Source: Plectrocnemia conspersa (Eukaryota > Arthropoda > Insecta > Trichoptera > Polycentropodidae). Taken from it: a stretch of DNA of 64,000 nucleotides. The notes under the pieces are model-generated. The model had not been told where the DNA came from. It did not search any database and saw only the letters and a program-made list of their open reading frames with translations. The first letter of the stretch is position 1. Each line of letters starts with the position of its first letter. Made by a program: the position numbers and the translations under genes. The stretch lies in assembly GCA_009617715.1 (NCBI GenBank), contig VTFK01000174.1, positions 806,001 through 870,000 of the forward strand, read 5' to 3'. Positions 11,840-22,796 of the stretch are shown here, piece after piece.

Positions 11840-13077
11840 CTTAAAATATTTCATGAATTTATTAAAACGAATACAACACAACCTAACTAAATTAATACAG
11901 TAAAATATTTATTATTAATTCTTGCGAATATCCAATTGACCCTCGTTATTGAAATAGTGACAAATTTTTCTCTTTTCATTCATATCATTTTTACTTCGTT
12001 CGGTGAATATTGAGTGCTAATGGGCTCCAAATCAAGTAATTTATCTTCATCTTCTTTTGTGATTTTCTAAAACGTAGTTAGTGAACCTAATAATTTATTT
12101 ATTATTATATATAATTGTTTTAAGACGCTTCCAACATCATTGGCTTTATATGCTGTGGAATAATAGTATCTATGTATATATATACACAAAGTCTATTATT
12201 GCATAACCGTAATGTGACTTAAGACGTTTTACTTTTTAGCGGTTCCGAACAATCAGAAAAAATAATTTATTCATATTAAATTTCCATGGAGATGCATGAT
12301 CTTAGAAAATGGTATCTATGTACATACGTAAACAAAATACACAAGGCTCACTATCAAACGCGTGTATAATGTTATTGTTTTAAATTGAAGAGCTTACAAT
12401 AATTAATCATAAAATATAAAGGATGGTCGATAACGCAATGACATTTGTTGATAAATCTATTTTAGATTGATTAACCGATTTAATATAATTACTGGAATTG
12501 CAAATTAACCAGGTACGTGCTAACCATGAACATGTTACACATATTTAGTACGTGGATTGAAAGTTAACGTCGATCAAACCACATAAACGCTAATAAAACG
12601 TATTTTTTTTATCTTTTGATATTCGGGGATCTATCATGCCGATCGTTTAACAATGATTCTTTATTCTTACCTGTATTGTGCCACATAATGATAATCAGCG
12701 GCAGCTGATGAAAATAGAAACAGGTGGGGCCAGGGGCCAAAAAAATATTTTTATTTTCCATCTAACTAAACATAATATGTATTATACATATAGTGACAAA
12801 TCAAAATAAGATTTTAATAAAGACAGATACTGAAAAAACAAAGATACAGACAAGACCAAGAGAATATATAACGAATAAATCTAAAAAATATAGAATACAG
12901 TTAAGGAAAAAAAACTTTAGCTCTTTAATCGCAATATTTTTATGAGGAATATATTAATGTTTTAGACCACTGAAACACTGCCTGTGATATATTCAAACTC
13001 ATTATTTATTCATTATAATTGATTTTATTTATACTGTTATTACAAATACAATATTTTTAGTCTCTTGCCTTCACCTA
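11840..13077. other. Non-coding AT-rich stretch
   Basis: No open frame with family resemblance and no clear repeat end was recognised between the MULE relic and the hAT-like MITE at 13150. Confidence 0.4.
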
Positions 13078-13141
13078 TTGCAGTATCACTTAATCTGTCA
13101 TCAGCATGTCGTTGTTTACCTTAACTTACAAGCTGAAAATA

Positions 13142-13276
13142 GCATAGTTGAGTGGCGTAGCGATGGGGGGTGGTCTGGACTCTCCCTTGGCAGCATTTTA
13201 TGTTATTTAAATATAAATAACAAAAATTATCGTCCCTTTTTTTTGACAAAACCCTGGCTACGCCACTGGCATAGTT
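13142..13276. mobile_element. hAT-type MITE with perfect 8-bp target duplication
   Basis: The element is 13150-13268 (119 bp), with ends GAGTGGCGTAGCG and CTACGCCACTG as inverted repeats. It is flanked on both sides by GCATAGTT (13142-13149 and 13269-13276). An 8-bp duplication is characteristic of hAT transposition. Non-coding. Confidence 0.85.
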
Positions 13277-13799
13277 TACATAAAAATAATATGTGCAAAT
13301 GTCACGTTGCAACTGTTCACCGTTCGGGAATTTTTGTGACACAGACAGACCCATATAGTTTTCTGTTTTATAATATAGATTCTGCTCTTTGTTTCATATG
13401 AACAAATGTTAGATATCTTGTGCATAATCCTTATGAATAAATAGTACAGCTAGAGAGCAATCTTGACCAATCGAATTACTTAAAAGTTTTTTTATATGTT
13501 TTAGAGTGTTCAAAAGTTATATTTTATTATCTTTTATACGTTTCACTATATTAGAACGAAAGTTCCATAGTGTTTCACACACTATGGAACTTAGTGTTTG
13601 ACTAATTTCGCTCGTACCTAATTTGTTCAATAGTAATGCACAAACAATTCGTTTTAGGGAACAATTATTTTATACATTGCTCATTTAAATCGTCCTGTTG
13701 CACCATCATAGGCTTGTGCAAGCAATTTTTCGTTGAAATTAAAAAAAAATAGTTCTTCTCTTAACACATTTATAACTTCCACAGTTTTATTATGGCAAA

Positions 13800-14020
13800 A
13801 ATTTAGCGACACTCTGGCAACACTGATGTAACATACACATTCTCTTGGCGACTTTGGCGGGCTCGCACGGCCAGTGCGGCCTCGTGCACTTTTCATCTAT
13901 TTTTATATTGTACAGATGTAAATATTAGAATATCTTCAATAAGTTACTACTGCAGCGGCTCAATCTGTGTATAATTGCCACCCGTCACCATTCATCGTCA
14001 AACTTTGATGCAGAACTACG
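13800..14020. repeat. Dispersed repeat family R, copy a
   Basis: It contains two blocks shared with the copies at 26030-26200 and 51730-51945: a CTCTGGCAACACTG-type block and the sequence ACTACTGCAGCGGCTCAATC followed by an AATTGCCACCCGTCACC segment. Class unknown. Confidence 0.6.
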
Positions 14021-14386
14021 CGCATGCAAATAAAATTACATTTTGGTACAAACGAAAACATATTTATTTTACTGAATAGAAGTATATCAATTTGAGACAA
14101 TATACATATTCATAAATTCACAGCCAATCTTCGAGTAATGGTTACAAGACAATAAAAGGTGGCACGACTTTTTTTGACCTAAAATGTACAAACATATATG
14201 ATCTGACTGTTCTAAGAAAAATATATATTTATCGCAGTGTCTTACCTTCATTTATAAAAATGTGAATGCATCCAGGCATAAACTATTCGCTATTGTTATC
14301 CACAAAAGGTCGGTGTAATATACATAATTCAGAGGCATATTTTTTTAAAAACAATTATTTATAATATATAGTCATTCACTATAGAT

Positions 14387-16126
14387 TTAATAATTTTTTT
14401 TCGTATGGTATATATTGAAACAATCGCCCCTATGCAGAGGAACGTCGCAAAATTTACATTTGTAGCTGGTGTCTCCGCGTTTTTTGTGGGCACTGCACAC
14501 ACGACAGGCTCTTCTTACGTATTTCTTTGTTTTCGAGCTAACAATTTTTTCTAACATATGTTGTTTCAAGTTTCCCGAAAGCCTTCCCGGTGGATCGAAA
14601 AGTACAGATCCTATTGAAGGTTGGAGTGAATTACAAGGACCAGTTGGTTCATCGTCAGGAATTGTAAGCCATGATTTTGCAATATTTAGTAAAAACTCTT
14701 CATATTTAATTTTATTTGAGGGGTTCAATTCCTTATACACGCAAAAAGCGTTAAAGAATGCACAGTTAAACAAATACAGAGCTACTTTCTTGCTCCATTT
14801 ATGAGTCTTTCTAAATATGGGATAAAATATCAGGTATTGATCGACTTGATAGGCACCTTTCATAAATGTGTTATAATCAATTATACATTCAGGCTTTTGG
14901 ACAGGTAATCCAGTTTTACTATCGCATTTAACTGCAGTGGCAAATTTTGAATTGTGGATAGTAGAAATCATTCGTACCTTAGTTTTTTTATTATTTTTAA
15001 ACGTTTGTAATAGAACTTCTCCCTTGCGTCGAAATATCGATTGTAGCGGTCGAAGTTTCAATTCGTCCTTTGAATAATCCGGTAAACTTCTATTTATTCT
15101 GATCGTTCCGCACATTCTAAATTTATCGCACAGCAGTCGTTCTGCCAATTTGGCACTGTTATAGAAGTTATCCATATATACGTGGTACCACATGCCAGAT
15201 AATGGACTAAGAAGAGAAGTAACGGTATCTTCTATTTTTTCTACGTTGTTTGAATAGATTTTAAGATTGGAAACGTATCCTGTGGTCGATTCGCATACCG
15301 TTCTAATGAGGATACCATATTTTACAACCTTGCTCGGGTTATAAACCTTAAACAATAATTTACCCCGCCAAGGAATCATCCCTTCGTTCAACGATATATT
15401 TTGTCTCGGGGTATATACGGTTTGGAACTTATTTAAAAAATAGTCCATAAGCCATTGCACCTTCACTAATCGGCCGGTATTTTCGTTACTTTTTTCATCA
15501 TCGTTAAAATGCAAAAACGTAAGAATTTTCGTGAATCGATTGCGACTCATCATTTTTGCAAAAATTGACGTCTCGATCAGTGGATTTTTAGACCAGTAAT
15601 CCGTCATCTTTTTTTTCCGAACCTGTCCCATTAATATAATGAGCGCAAAGAATACTTTCAACTCTCCCACTGTTAAATCGACCCATTTTGGAGTAGATTT
15701 TTTATATTTATGTTGATTTTTTTCATAATATCGATTCGTATCTACTGTGATTTTATTGAATACATCTTCTTCCATAAACAATTCCGTGATCTCTACAGCG
15801 TTTTCGGCGTCTTCGGGAAATACTTTTACTCCCGGTATGTTGTCAAAACATTCGTTCGTTCTAGGAGTATCTATATCTGTCCATTTATCTTCGCTATCCA
15901 TTTCAACATCGGATTCGCTGGATAAAGGAGCACTTACGAAACGAGGTTGCTTTGCTACATGACTCGCAATATCACTGTCACTATCGTCCGGATCGTTGTC
16001 ATCGCTTTCTGGCTCACTAGTGATATCCGAAAGATTGTCACTATAATTTTCACTTGTATCATCATCACTGTCATTTTCTATAATTTTTTTACAAATAAGA
16101 ATGAACATAACTTTTATAATACACAT
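14387..16126 (-). CDS. piggyBac-derived protein, full length, catalytic triad lost
   Basis: An uninterrupted 579-codon reverse frame. Domains in order are an acidic Ser/Asp-rich N-terminus (about 17-100), the piggyBac DDE domain (about 115-470) and a C-terminal cysteine-rich zinc finger (CRVCSAHKK...CKFCDVPLH...CF). The first catalytic Asp is replaced (NISLNEGMIPW, Asn about residue 248, where the family has I-D-E). The second is kept (HVYMDNFYNS, Asp about 320). The third is replaced in KGAYQVDQ (Tyr about 427, where the family has GVDxxDQ). Length and surrounding motifs are otherwise intact. The annotated start overlaps a MITE end at 16122-16145, and an in-frame TTATAG just before ENDSDDD could be a splice acceptor, so the true N-terminus may lie in an unseen exon. 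Either an element copy decaying by substitution or a domesticated protein. No terminal repeats were identified. Confidence 0.8.
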   Translation of the reverse strand: MCIIKVMFILICKKIIENDSDDDTSENYSDNLSDITSEPESDDNDPDDSDSDIASHVAKQPRFVSAPLSSESDVEMDSEDKWTDIDTPRTNECFDNIPGVKVFPEDAENAVEITELFMEEDVFNKITVDTNRYYEKNQHKYKKSTPKWVDLTVGELKVFFALIILMGQVRKKKMTDYWSKNPLIETSIFAKMMSRNRFTKILTFLHFNDDEKSNENTGRLVKVQWLMDYFLNKFQTVYTPRQNISLNEGMIPWRGKLLFKVYNPSKVVKYGILIRTVCESTTGYVSNLKIYSNNVEKIEDTVTSLLSPLSGMWYHVYMDNFYNSAKLAERLLCDKFRMCGTIRINRSLPDYSKDELKLRPLQSIFRRKGEVLLQTFKNNKKTKVRMISTIHNSKFATAVKCDSKTGLPVQKPECIIDYNTFMKGAYQVDQYLIFYPIFRKTHKWSKKVALYLFNCAFFNAFCVYKELNPSNKIKYEEFLLNIAKSWLTIPDDEPTGPCNSLQPSIGSVLFDPPGRLSGNLKQHMLEKIVSSKTKKYVRRACRVCSAHKKRGDTSYKCKFCDVPLHRGDCFNIYHTKKNY

Positions 16127-16194
16127 GTCCCTCGATATACGCGGTTATAGAAAATTATTTTTTTAGTAGATAACAGTAGAAATTGCTCATATTA

Positions 16195-18363
16195 CAGTGA
16201 AATCTCAGTATAGCGAAACTCACGGGACCGAAGAAAAAAATTCGTTATATTGAACTTAAGGAAGATGATATATTTTTATTTTATTTTTAATTACCATATT
16301 ACTACAGCATCGAAATAACCTCTTGACAGATCGTGTGATTAGTGTGATTGGTACATAACAGTATGTGAGTATGCGTATGCACCAGTGAAAGACTGATTGT
16401 TAAACTGCGATAAATATTTTATTTAAAAATAAGTTGATGATAACAATATTAAAATAAAACTTGATATTCAAATACAATAAAAATTCAAAGAAAATAATCA
16501 CAAATAAATTTATTTTTTTACAAAAAAATCGGAAATTTTCGTCTGTAACGAATTTTTCTCGGCGGCTTTAAAAATGGAACTTTCTAAATCTGAAATGTTT
16601 TTAAAAACATTTTCGGGAATATCCTTACAGCTGTATATATATCTCCGAATGTTTTTTAAGCCTTTGATTGCGTCTGACAAGGAAACTTTTGCGTCTGGTA
16701 GCACAACTTCATCCTCGTTTTCATCTTCACTCGTCTCATTTAAAATGACATCATTTTCAGTACACGGCTTCAGATTTTCAATAATTTCTTTATCTGTTAA
16801 CTCGCTTGCAACCATTACATTATTATCTACTTCGATATAATCTTCATAACAGACAGCACTAGTAGTGGCAGAAACCACTGATTTCCACACATCTCTTCCT
16901 TCAATTTCGATATCAGATGTTTCTTCGCCAATTTCAACAATTTCCATGTCAGTGCCTTCAATCACTGATGACTTCTTCCAGCATTTGGAAATGGTGGACT
17001 CATTCACTGACCACCATGCGGCGCAAATCATGTCACATGCTTCTCTAACATCGATTTTCTTTACTTCTGAAATTAAATTCAGCAATACTTTTTTTAAAAG
17101 ATGACTCCTATAATGTACCTTTACGGCACGTATAATTCCCAAATCTAATGGCTGCAATACTGCTGTGCAGTTGGGGGGAAACAATTCAACTCTTACATAC
17201 TCCAGTCGGCATGTCAAATTATGGGCTGAGCAATTGTCAATTAAGAGAAGAATTTTCCTTTTTTCATTTCTCATTCTTTCGTCGAGCTTTACCAACCATT
17301 CATTAAATAATTGCTGTGTCATCCAGGCGCGTTGGTTTGACCGATAATCGCAAGGAAGTGATTGTACATTCTTAAAACAACGAGGATTTGCATACTTCCC
17401 TATGATTAACGGCTTCAACTTTTCCGTGCCAGAAGCATTGCAACAAAATAAGGCGGTTAATCTGACTTTTGATTTCTTTCCCCCTTTACACGAATCTCCT
17501 TTATATGTCAAAGTCCGATCAGGAAGTAACTGGTAAAATACTCCCGTTTCATCGGCATTAAAAGTGTCATTTTTGTTGTACTGTGACGCAATTCTTTTTA
17601 TGTCTCCTGCACGCCATTCTGTAACACGTTCTTGTGGGACACTGTTTGCTTCTCTGCAAATTACCTTCCATTTAATCCCGTAGCGTTCTCGAAACCTATT
17701 GAGCCATCCGACACTTGCCTGGAATGACTCGACTTTTAACATCTTAGCAAATTTCAAAGCTTTTCCACGAATCAACGGTCCATTTAGGGGGAGATTTTGT
17801 GACCGTACAGATTGAACCCACATCCATGTTGCCTTATCTACATTATCATTTAAAGCACAACGAATTTTTTTTCGTTGTGGTCCCATTGCACATTCTTTAA
17901 TTTGCACTTCTATTTTTTTCCGATCTTTTAAAAATGTTGATATCGTTGAAGGTGCTATGCTGTGTGTTTTTGCAATGTCATTTTTTTTCTTACCTGAATC
18001 TATTTCTTCCAATATGTTTAATTTCTCTTTTAGTGTAAATTGACGTCGTTTTTTGTCCATTTTTAAGGATACTGTAATGAACACAATAAAATTTGTTAAA
18101 AAAATGTTTGAGGGTCGGCGAAACATCTTGAACGTCATTTGTGAACACATCCGGCACACGCCAAGTCAAGGACGAACAGAATTCGGGGAAATATTGTTAA
18201 GTTGTAACGTCATTCTTAAATTCGGATCAAAATATTATATTATACTGAGATCAGTCTTCGTTACAATGAAAACATTTTGTATGAAAGTTTTCGGGGACAA
18301 ATTGAAGATTCGTTATACTGGGAATTTCGTTATTTCGGTATTCGTTACAAAGAGATTTCACTG
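16195..18363 (-). mobile_element. pogo/Tigger-superfamily DNA transposon, apparently complete
   Basis: Both ends read inward CAGTGAAATCTC (left from 16195, right complement from 18363) and are flanked by TA, the usual target. Internal to the 12-bp perfect ends lie further inverted motifs of the ATAACGAA/TTCGTTAT type near each end, likely transposase sites. The element is 2169 bp and contains one uninterrupted transposase gene, so it could be autonomous or only recently silent. Confidence 0.85.
16510..18060 (-). CDS. pogo/Tigger-type transposase (CENP-B-like N-terminus, DDE domain)
   Basis: A 516-aa protein, taking MDKKRRQFTLKEKLNILEEI as the start because it opens the helix-turn-helix domain. 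The frame also extends 33 codons upstream. A second DNA-binding region (about 65-130, ending VGWLNRFRERYGIKWK) precedes the DDE core. The three acidic residues are visible in FNADETGVFY, LLLIDNCSAH and the family's VLQPLDLGII motif, with FCCNASGTEKLKPLIIG and AWMTQQLFNEWL between them. The C-terminal acidic region ends TKISDFFVKK. All catalytic positions are present and there are no stops. Function would be cut-and-paste transposition at TA sites, with the element's own inverted ends as substrate. Confidence 0.9.
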   Translation of the reverse strand: MDKKRRQFTLKEKLNILEEIDSGKKKNDIAKTHSIAPSTISTFLKDRKKIEVQIKECAMGPQRKKIRCALNDNVDKATWMWVQSVRSQNLPLNGPLIRGKALKFAKMLKVESFQASVGWLNRFRERYGIKWKVICREANSVPQERVTEWRAGDIKRIASQYNKNDTFNADETGVFYQLLPDRTLTYKGDSCKGGKKSKVRLTALFCCNASGTEKLKPLIIGKYANPRCFKNVQSLPCDYRSNQRAWMTQQLFNEWLVKLDERMRNEKRKILLLIDNCSAHNLTCRLEYVRVELFPPNCTAVLQPLDLGIIRAVKVHYRSHLLKKVLLNLISEVKKIDVREACDMICAAWWSVNESTISKCWKKSSVIEGTDMEIVEIGEETSDIEIEGRDVWKSVVSATTSAVCYEDYIEVDNNVMVASELTDKEIIENLKPCTENDVILNETSEDENEDEVVLPDAKVSLSDAIKGLKNIRRYIYSCKDIPENVFKNISDLESSIFKAAEKNSLQTKISDFFVKK

Positions 18364-18404
18364 TATATGATATATATTTTACCGCGTAAATCGAAGAACA
18401 GGTG

Positions 18405-18655
18405 TATTTATATAATATTTATACACAGAAAAACATGATTATAAAAAATAAGCATTCAAATACAGAAAACGTAGTCAGTTGAAAAAATCCTATATTTTAA
18501 TATTTATGAAAAAAGGTGTAGCACATATAGCTAGTAATAAAAATAAATACAAATATGTTATGTAACTCACCAATAAAAAAAACGCAAAAGTGCGGGAATG
18601 GTCGTTCACGTTTAAGATCAGTTTTTATAATTTAATAATTTGTTTTATTTTTAAA
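18405..18655. other. Non-coding spacer with zinc-finger-family border block
   Basis: The block at 18573-18620 matches 1067-1110. It lies just downstream of the older zinc-finger copy, suggesting it belongs to the 3' part of that duplicated unit. Nothing else seen. Confidence 0.4.
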
Positions 18656-18659
18656 ATCG

Positions 18660-19405
18660 CTAGTAACAGAACAAGTTAAAATATATTGTAAAAGTTTTTT
18701 TTAATTTGAATGCTTTTCCACATTTCATATTACTATTATCGCTATGAGTTTTCATATTATTAGAAAAATAACTATTACCTTTAAATTTTTTTTCATATTT
18801 TTCACATTCAAAGTCACTGGAGTCGGAATGATTATGTTGTGAAAGCATTTTTTTATTTTTGAATGCTCTACCACATTGATTACAGTTAAAATTAGAAGAA
18901 TCATCATCATTATCATCAATTTCAGGTTGAACACTGAGCTTTTTTCTTCTTCCTCGCTTCTAAAATTAAAATTACATTTCTTAAATAAGTTGTAAATGTT
19001 AAAATACATACATCAACATCAATTTGCTACTTTTTTGTGTTTCCGCTTGAACATTATTAATTTGTTTAGGTATATCCACATCAATCTTATCTATTTCAAA
19101 TATATTATCTTTAACATCATGCATTTCTGAAATCATAAAGTAATCAATAATTGAAAAAATTATGATGTAACCGCATATATACGTTATATGAATATGTCTA
19201 ACCTGTTTCAAACATATCGTCTACATTGTCTACATGCGTATCTTCAATATCACCATATTCGCGTTTTACAAGAGACTGGAACAAGAAATTAAGATGGTAG
19301 TGTTACATATTATATACTTACATGTTACATTTCATTTACCTCAACTATATATTCAATAGTGTCAGCAGAATTTAACGTTTCTTGGGCATCTTCAATATCA
19401 GTTTC
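18660..19405 (-). CDS. Zinc-finger gene copy 2 (diverged, probably decayed)
   Basis: The reverse-strand exon order parallels the 31991-33984 gene. Upstream exons carry the SLVKREYGD and EMHDVKDNIFEIDK segments (around 19405-19030), then comes a terminal exon 18959-18660. The last exon encodes a basic/acidic linker (KRGRRKKLSVQPEIDDNDDDSS), one plausible finger start (FNCNQCGRAFKNKKMLSQH) and degenerate remnants (FECEKYEKKF, MKCGKAF). The donor that follows the QAETQ codons in the other copies is altered here by extra A bases, so phase is doubtful. An older, likely non-functional paralogue; start codon not found. Confidence 0.5.
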
Positions 19406-19409
19406 TGTG

Positions 19410-20588
19410 AAATACATAAGTTAAATATTTAACTAGTAAAATTTAAAAACAGATTTCTAATGATAACGAGAAATGATATTAACTAATAAACAAAATGGCG
19501 TCATTCAACTGTCACGCTTCGTATACCCGAAGCATATGTATTTGATGTGTTTTATTATGAATTTGAAGCTTTCAATTTACACATATACATAAACAATGCG
19601 CCAAAAACTATATAACATAGTAAGTTTAATTGATATAATACCGATTTTAAATAAATGCGGCAAATCCATTGTGACAGCTTAACGTCGATAGACGTCAAAC
19701 CTTCACCAATGAGCGGACTTGATATTTGGTCCAAATAACAAACTATTTTTAGCATTGTGCATTAGAAATGCTCGATTTTTTCGACCAAATGTAGGTTTTT
19801 CCAAGTACAAAATAATAATAGCCCTTTCATTCCGGCTGATACGTTACGCATTTTGAAATCAAATAATGTAGGGGAAGACATATTTATGCCATAAGTTATT
19901 TAAATATTATTTCAATCAATTAAAGTGTTTTTCAATCTTAAATTATACAACAAAAAATATTATAAAGCTCAAAGGTTCATGACACTTTTAGATGCGCATA
20001 CTGGCGATTTTCTTGATGACTTCTATAGGCGTCAACCACGGTCAAAGGGTTAAATATTTATTTATTAAATCTTTCGTTGTAACCTGACTCGAATCTGATC
20101 ATATTGTATAAGCACAAGCAGCGTGGTTATCAAACTGGCAAAAAAGATTAGTCTTTTCTGAGATGACATCTTTTGGTTCCTGCTAAACGAATCAAAATTG
20201 ACCCAGTTGACTTTGTTTTAGCTCTCGAAGGACCCCTAATCGATCAAAAACTTCCGAGACCTTTTATAGTGTTCTTTGATATTTTCAAAATCTGGTAACT
20301 TTACTAAATGTACAAAAAACTCCCAGACAATCTAGTTTTTTTAGAACCCAAGGCACTGAATATTCTCTTACCGGCGCTGTATGAAATAGGAGTTATATTT
20401 ACATTTCAATCAGCCAGCGCTGACTGGCGGAACGCGCGAATTCTCTACTTAGCTTAGTTTTCGTATCGCTCCTCAGAGGCGCGATTCAAAAGATGGAAGA
20501 CGATATAGGAGTTTGATAATATTATAGCTGTATATTATAAAACTCTTATAATTTTAGTAAAACAAATAATGACTGATATTAAGTTAAC
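19410..20588. other. Upstream region of zinc-finger copy 2 and non-coding DNA
   Basis: 19660-19760 contains a block (GACGTCAA, then CCAATGAGCGGACT and GATATTTGGTC) conserved upstream of all three zinc-finger copies. The rest, to the Gypsy LTR, shows no gene. Confidence 0.45.
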
Positions 20589-21421
20589 TGAAGCGGTCGT
20601 GGGGTTACGCTTCTGTTTTGTAGTTATCAGCAGTCCGGTTGACGATCTGTGATAGGACGTTTGTACAGCGAACTGTACAAAGTGGCCCTTATGAAATCGT
20701 CCGGTACGTTCTTGACACGTGTTGACTGGGATCCTTCGACAGTCGTCGATATTAAACCTCGAGCGCGTGTCCTGGAGATGGTTGCTCGAACAGGAGGCGA
20801 GGTGTAGAATCCGTGTAGTCCAGTGAGTGTTGCAGTGTCAGAAGTCCTGAGTAGAATGTGTAAAGTGAGCCATTTGGTACCTCCTTATAATCCCGGTCGG
20901 GTGTGCAACAGTATCCCCACTCCGCGCGTTGCTTGCGGTGGCGGGGGTGCGGTGTGGTTGTACAACGCCACATAGTTCGGGCGCGCGGCTCAGCGGGACT
21001 TCACTTTCACTCATGCTGCGTTACGGACGGTCGTCTCGGGGTCCGCATCCCCACTCCGCGCGTAGCTCGCGGTGGCGGGGATGCGGTGTTTATTGTACGA
21101 CGCCGCTTAGTTCGGGCGCGCGGCTCAACGGGACAATCACTTTCACTTTATGCTGCGTCACGGACGGTCGTCTCGGGGTCCCCATAGTACTCCCCCTCTT
21201 AGCAATTTACAGTTGCGGAATTTAACCAAGAGGAGAAGCTGAGGCTCGTTCAGACTGATGTGGTCTCGTGCGCAGCGTGGGTCAGTGCAGATGGAAGCAG
21301 AACCAGTTGGTTGATGATTGTGTGGACGTATGTACAGCGAACTGTACAAAGTGGCCCTTACGAAACTCTCAGCTAACGGAAAAGTAGGGGTCCGGGGTCC
21401 GTTTGTCACTTGTGCATGACA
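20589..21421 (-). repeat. Gypsy 3' LTR (833 bp)
   Basis: On the reverse strand it begins TGTCATGCACAAG after a purine tract (GGAGGAAAA) and ends CCGCTTCA, giving TG...CA ends. It contains an internal tandem duplication (20913-21046 and 21047-21184, unit about 134 bp, GC-rich). It also has two diverged copies of a palindrome-bearing segment (TGTACAGCGAACTGTACA) near each end, at about 20662 and 21330. Confidence 0.8.
20913..21184. repeat. Tandem duplication inside the LTR
   Basis: Two head-to-tail units of about 134-138 bp start with ATCCCCACTCCGCGCG and share CGGTGGCGGGG, TTCGGGCGCGCGGCTCA and ACGGACGGTCGTCTCGGGGT. It is far more GC-rich than its surroundings. Confidence 0.8.
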
Positions 21422-21569
21422 TTTTCCTCCGTGTGCATACTTCTACCTTAAAATATAAAGAAAAATATTATTACTGCAATTAAAAAATATATTTCAAGAT
21501 ACTGGCTGTGTCGTTATCCGTATTTGTGAAGAGCTCGTCTGTCGTTTTGTTGAAGCTGTTGCTGGATGA

Positions 21570-22796
21570 TCAGTCTTCCAAGCGGTTTGGGAATTTCACT
21601 CTTCTTCCGCATCTTGTCCGTTTGATTACGCATTCAGGCGGCTTCTTGTTCCGTGGGGTAGAATCCGCTGGTATTTCTTGAATAGGCGCCGTATCTTGAT
21701 CCGTTGTCTGGATGTAAGCCGGTTTCAAACGGTCGATTGAAACGGTTTTCGGTTTGCCTCGAATATTCACTGTTATGCATTTGTCCGTTCTGCTAATAAC
21801 AGCGAATGGTCCATCGTATGGTGGCTGTAGTGAGCCTCGTGCTGCGTCATGCCTCACGAAAACGTGAGAGGTTGTGTGCAGGTCCTTGAAGACGAAGGTA
21901 GAATGTGGTCCATGCCGCTTGGGCGATGTCGGTGTCAATTCGGCCATCCGTTGTCGTAGTCGTTCGGCATAATCAGGAGTCGGTGACGTATAATTATGCG
22001 TGCGTGGAGCCAAAAATTCTCCCGGTAATCGGAGAGGTTGTCCGAATACTAATTCGGCTGAAGTCGCTTTTAGATCCTCTCGCCAAGCTGCGCGGATTCC
22101 CATCAAGACTGCGGGTAATGACTCAGTCCATTGCTCGTCTTGATGGCACATGAGGGCGGCTTTCAGCTGTCTGTGGAGCCGTTCGACCATCCCATTTGCC
22201 GCGGGATGATACGCCGTCGTCCTTATGTGTGTAGATCCGGTTGAGCGGGCCAATTCTTTAAACAGGGCGCTTTCGAATTGCCGGCCTTGATCGGTGGTAA
22301 TGCGGAGAGGTGTTCCATAGCGGGAAATCCATCCGCTGAAAAGCTCCTTTGCAACGGTTTCTGCAGTGATGTCTTCCATAGGAAAAGCTTCAGGCCAGCG
22401 GGTGAATCTGTCGACGCACGTTAACATATACTTTTTCCCTTCAGATTGTGGAAGAGGGCCGACGAGGTCAATGTGGATGTGTTCGAACCGTCCCTCCGGG
22501 GACGGAAACTGCCAATCGGGTGGAAACATGGCGAGAAATTTTCGATCGCTGGCATTGTTCACACTCTCTAGCCCATCGTTTGCAATCGGTGCGCATACAG
22601 GGCCAGAAAAATTTCTCTGCGACGAGTTTGGTTGTCGGTCGTCCTCCAGGATGCGATAAATTGTGGCACAATTCGAAAGCTTGTCTTCTAAATTGGAGCG
22701 GTAGATATGGTCGCTCGTTGCCGGTAGAGCTATCGCACAAAATTGTCGCATCGGATCCAGGAATGTTGACGGTCCGCAAATTGGTGTATTTCTCAA
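21570..22796 (-). pseudogene. Gypsy integrase catalytic core and C-terminus (frameshifted from pol)
   Basis: Reverse frame containing the integrase DDE core: HIDLVGPLP (first Asp), [11 protein letters not shown] (second Asp) and [11 protein letters not shown] (Glu). A C-terminal region follows ([22 protein letters not shown], then [12 protein letters not shown]), resembling the GPY/chromatin-proximal tail of Gypsy integrases. The part before about residue 90 of this frame is out of register. The real N-terminal zinc-binding part is in the overlapping frame that ends at 22468, so one base-pair shift near 22520-22560 separates them. Confidence 0.85.

Larger units (their letters stand above)
16122..18404. 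mobile_element. Small Tigger-type MITE split by the pogo element
   Basis: The left end CACATGTCCCTCGATATACG (16122) and the right end, reverse complement CACCTGTTCTTCGATTTACG (18404), form inverted ends of about 24 bp flanked by TA. If the 16195-18363 insertion is removed, a MITE of about 110 bp remains. The order is therefore MITE first, pogo later. The left end of the MITE overlaps the first codons of the piggyBac frame that ends at 16126. Confidence 0.65.

Noticed and set aside
20903..21225. Overlapping + strand frames of 94-98 codons, Arg/Gly-rich
   Set aside because: They fall in the GC-rich tandem repeat inside the Gypsy LTR and repeat themselves with it. No independent coding evidence.
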